From positions 1-9,183 of the forward strand of contig JALOMX010000054.1 in assembly GCA_025455245.1 (NCBI GenBank): a stretch of DNA of 9,183 nucleotides, written 5' to 3'. Under the pieces are notes generated by a model, which saw only the letters and a list, made by a program, of their open reading frames with translations, was not told where the DNA came from and did not search any database. Every line of letters starts with the position of its first letter. Position 1 is the first letter of the stretch. The stretch is from Chitinophagaceae bacterium. Lineage in GTDB: Bacteria > Bacteroidota > Bacteroidia > Chitinophagales > Chitinophagaceae. Positions 7,525 through 9,183 of this stretch are shown one piece after another. A program made the translations under genes and the position numbers.

Positions 7525-7626
7525 GCAATTTGGTTTGGTTAAATCTGTACAAACATTAAGTGCCGAAAATAGGTAATTTGAACCTATGCAGCCCCACAGT
7601 TGTAAATTTGCTGACATTCTGATATT
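7525..7626. promoter_or_regulatory. Divergent promoter region between the nucleoside transporter and mqnE
   Basis: A 102-base spacer serves two divergent genes. The mqnE promoter is clear and listed separately. On the minus strand, the transporter has only near-matches to TAnnTTTG (AATGTTTG, complement of about 7546-7553) with no good -33 partner. The two promoters are close enough for mutual interference, but I see no clear operator palindrome. Confidence 0.5.
7577..7610 (+). promoter_or_regulatory. Bacteroidota-type promoter of the mqnE operon
   Basis: TAAATTTG (7603-7610) is an exact match to the TAnnTTTG -7 consensus. It is preceded by TTTG at 7577-7580 with a 22-base spacer, slightly longer than typical. 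Transcription would start near 7617, leaving a leader of only about 10 bases before the ATG at 7627. That agrees with the absence of a Shine-Dalgarno sequence there. Confidence 0.65.
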
Positions 7627-8787
7627 ATGATAGCCATAAATACAATCCTCGATGCATCGAAAACCAACCCGGAATTGCAAAAAATTGGTGATAAAGTAAT
7701 CGCAGGGGAAAGAATAACACAGGAGGAAGGCATTTTGCTTTTTGAGCAGGGCTCACCCGGATGGTTGGGAGCGCTTGCAAATTTTGTACGCGAACGCATG
7801 CATGGTCACAGGACTTATTTCAACAGAAATTTTCATATTGAGCCAACCAATGTTTGTGTGTTCAGTTGTAAGTTCTGCAGTTACAGCAGGCTTTACAAAA
7901 ACCGTGAAGAGGGATGGGAATTAAGTATTGATCAAATGCTTGACATCGTGAAATCATACGATGGAAAACCTGTTACCGAAGTGCATATTGTAGGTGGTGT
8001 TCACCCCAAAATGGACATGTATTTCTTTATGGACCTGATGCGGAAAATAAAGGACCATCGTCCGGACCTGCACATCAAAGGATTTACGGCCGTTGAATTG
8101 GATTATATGTTCAGAAAGGCGAAGGTATCCGTTGAGGAAGGAATGAAGCTGATGCATGAGGCGGGCCTTGATTCATTGCCGGGTGGAGGTGCTGAAATTT
8201 TTGCACCCGAAATACGGGAGCAGATATGCGCCGACAAAGTTGACGGGGCAGGTTGGTTGCATATTCATAAAACTGCGCATTTATTGGGAATGCATAGCAA
8301 TGCCACCATGCTGTATGGTCATTATGAAAAGTTTGAACATCGGATTGATCACATGGATCAACTTCGCAGGCTTCAGGACGAAACAGGAGGCTTCAATACC
8401 TTCATCCCGCTTAAGTTCCGCAATCATGATAACGAAATGAGCCATGTGCCTGAAACTACCCTGATTGAAGACATGAAAATGTATGCCGTTGCAAGGTTGT
8501 ACATGGATAACTTTCCCCACCTGAAAGCTTATTGGCCAATGTTGGGAAGGCACAATGCACAAATGACTTTAAGCTTTGGGGTAAATGATATTGACGGCAC
8601 GATTGATGACAGTACGAGGATTTACAGCATGGCAGGCAGTGAAGAACAGAATCCTTCGATGAGTACTCAGGAACTTGTTGCTTTAATCAGGCAGGCGGGC
8701 AGGCTTCCCGTAGAAAGGGATACGCTGTATAATGAAGTGAAAGTGTATGGGGAGGTTCAGGAACCGGGGGAGATTCATTTGAACTAA
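7627..8787 (+). CDS. mqnE: Aminofutalosine synthase, radical SAM enzyme of menaquinone synthesis
   Basis: MqnE couples 3-[(1-carboxyvinyl)oxy]benzoate with S-adenosylmethionine to form 6-amino-6-deoxyfutalosine, an early step of the futalosine route to menaquinone in the cytosol. The 386-residue chain carries the radical SAM cluster motif CVFSCKFC (C77, C81, C84) preceded by HIEPTNV. It also carries HIVGGVHPKMD, the glycine-rich GGGAEIFAPEIR, ATMLYGHYE, the PLKFRNHDNEMSH segment, AYWPMLG and a C-terminal DIDGTIDDSTRIYSMAG segment. The last distinguishes MqnE from its paralogue MqnC, which also has the CxxxCxxC motif. Length matches the family. The start follows its promoter closely, without a Shine-Dalgarno. 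It is the first gene of a probable operon with csaA 14 bases downstream. Other mqn genes are not in view, so the complete pathway is inferred. Confidence 0.93.
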   Translation: MIAINTILDASKTNPELQKIGDKVIAGERITQEEGILLFEQGSPGWLGALANFVRERMHGHRTYFNRNFHIEPTNVCVFSCKFCSYSRLYKNREEGWELSIDQMLDIVKSYDGKPVTEVHIVGGVHPKMDMYFFMDLMRKIKDHRPDLHIKGFTAVELDYMFRKAKVSVEEGMKLMHEAGLDSLPGGGAEIFAPEIREQICADKVDGAGWLHIHKTAHLLGMHSNATMLYGHYEKFEHRIDHMDQLRRLQDETGGFNTFIPLKFRNHDNEMSHVPETTLIEDMKMYAVARLYMDNFPHLKAYWPMLGRHNAQMTLSFGVNDIDGTIDDSTRIYSMAGSEEQNPSMSTQELVALIRQAGRLPVERDTLYNEVKVYGEVQEPGEIHLN

Positions 8788-8801
8788 GGTATTATTACAG
8801 T

Positions 8802-9140
8802 ATGGACCTGCATATTTCCTGGAATGATTTTGAAAAAATCGACATCAGGGTAGGAACCGTTTTGGATGCCCGGCTATTTGACAAAGCCAGGAAACCTGCC
8901 TACAAACTTTGGATTGATTTTGGTCCTTTGGGGCAAAAGAAATCTTCGGCACAAATAACCCGGCATTACGAGCCGGAAGACCTGATTGGCCGGCAGGTGG
9001 TGGCGGTGGTGAACTTTCCTCCCAAGCAAATTGCAGATTTCATAAGCGAATGCCTTGTGTTGGGCATTTATGCAGAGGATAATTCGGTTGTATTACTTAA
9101 TCCCGATAAAACCCTGCCCAACGGCAGCAAAATAGGATGA
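8802..9140 (+). CDS. csaA: CsaA-type tRNA-binding-domain chaperone
   Basis: A 112-residue protein made of a single OB-fold tRNA-binding domain, like Bacillus CsaA and the domains in MetRS C-termini and Arc1p/EMAP-II. CsaA is a homodimeric, chaperone-like protein linked to protein export; tRNA binding has been reported for the family. Diagnostic stretches are FEKIDIRVGTVLDAR (10-24), ARKPAYKLWIDFG (29-41), KKSSAQITRHY (46-56), LIGRQVVAVVNFPPKQIADF (61-80), SECLVLG and the final LPNGSKI. Length is that of full CsaA. An AAGG at 8786-8789, overlapping the mqnE stop codon, sits 12 bases before the ATG and may serve as Shine-Dalgarno. The 14-base gap after mqnE and the ATGA overlap with the next frame indicate one transcript. 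No role in menaquinone synthesis is implied. Confidence 0.92.
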   Translation: MDLHISWNDFEKIDIRVGTVLDARLFDKARKPAYKLWIDFGPLGQKKSSAQITRHYEPEDLIGRQVVAVVNFPPKQIADFISECLVLGIYAEDNSVVLLNPDKTLPNGSKIG

Positions 9141-9183
9141 ATACATTCGGACAAATGATAATGCATAGCCCTTTGGGAAAATT
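9137..9183 (+). CDS. 5' end of a gene overlapping csaA, possibly methylated-DNA--protein-cysteine methyltransferase
   Basis: An ATG at 9137 overlaps the csaA stop codon as ATGA and opens a frame that stays open to the right edge. It reads MNTFGQMIMHSPLGK, 15 full codons. GGA in the end of csaA (9135-9137, after AAATA) could help ribosome binding, and the ATGA arrangement suggests translational coupling. The MHSPLGK segment resembles the start of Ogt/MGMT proteins, which typically have a SPLGxL motif soon after the N-terminus and repair O6-alkylguanine by transfer to an active-site cysteine. That part of the protein lies outside the window, so the product is a weak guess and only the presence of a gene start is well supported. 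Confidence 0.5.
   Translation, partial: MNTFGQMIMHSPLGK

Noticed and set aside
7525..7680. 52-residue N-terminal extension of the nucleoside transporter
   Set aside because: It would run through the mqnE promoter and coding start, and CNT proteins begin at the first helix matching MERFHG.

Overview
The window most resembles chromosomal DNA of a Bacteroidota bacterium, probably of the Chitinophagia/Cytophagia side of the phylum (inference). Three things point there: a TonB-dependent receptor with an N-terminal carboxypeptidase-regulatory-like domain followed by a fasciclin-domain lipoprotein, TAnnTTTG-type -7 promoter boxes, and mostly weak or absent Shine-Dalgarno sequences. The aminofutalosine (mqn) route to menaquinone fits those classes better than Bacteroides or the flavobacteria. 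I see no RNA gene, insertion sequence, phage gene, CRISPR array or origin.

Layout. A 5'-terminal fragment of purC (purine synthesis) runs leftward off the window. After a 170-base divergent spacer, two genes run rightward as a probable operon: a 913-residue outer-membrane TonB-dependent receptor and a two-domain fasciclin lipoprotein, closed by a clear intrinsic terminator. Next comes a monocistronic pdhB (pyruvate dehydrogenase E1 beta) with its own promoter, Shine-Dalgarno sequence and terminator. Convergent to it is a leftward pair: a CNT-family nucleoside transporter followed by an exported YciI-like protein. A 102-base divergent spacer with a good Bacteroidota promoter then leads into a rightward operon: mqnE (aminofutalosine synthase), csaA (tRNA-binding-domain chaperone), and the first 15 codons of a third gene that overlaps csaA by ATGA and may be an O6-methylguanine-DNA methyltransferase.

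How the genes work together. Most are core metabolism (purines, pyruvate to acetyl-CoA, menaquinone, nucleoside uptake) in short independent transcription units. The one locus that looks like a dedicated functional module is the receptor plus fasciclin lipoprotein. It has the architecture of a SusC/SusD-type uptake pair, but a fasciclin lipoprotein sits where SusD would be. I found no strong evidence for a wholly new system; that pair and the exported YciI protein are the best leads.
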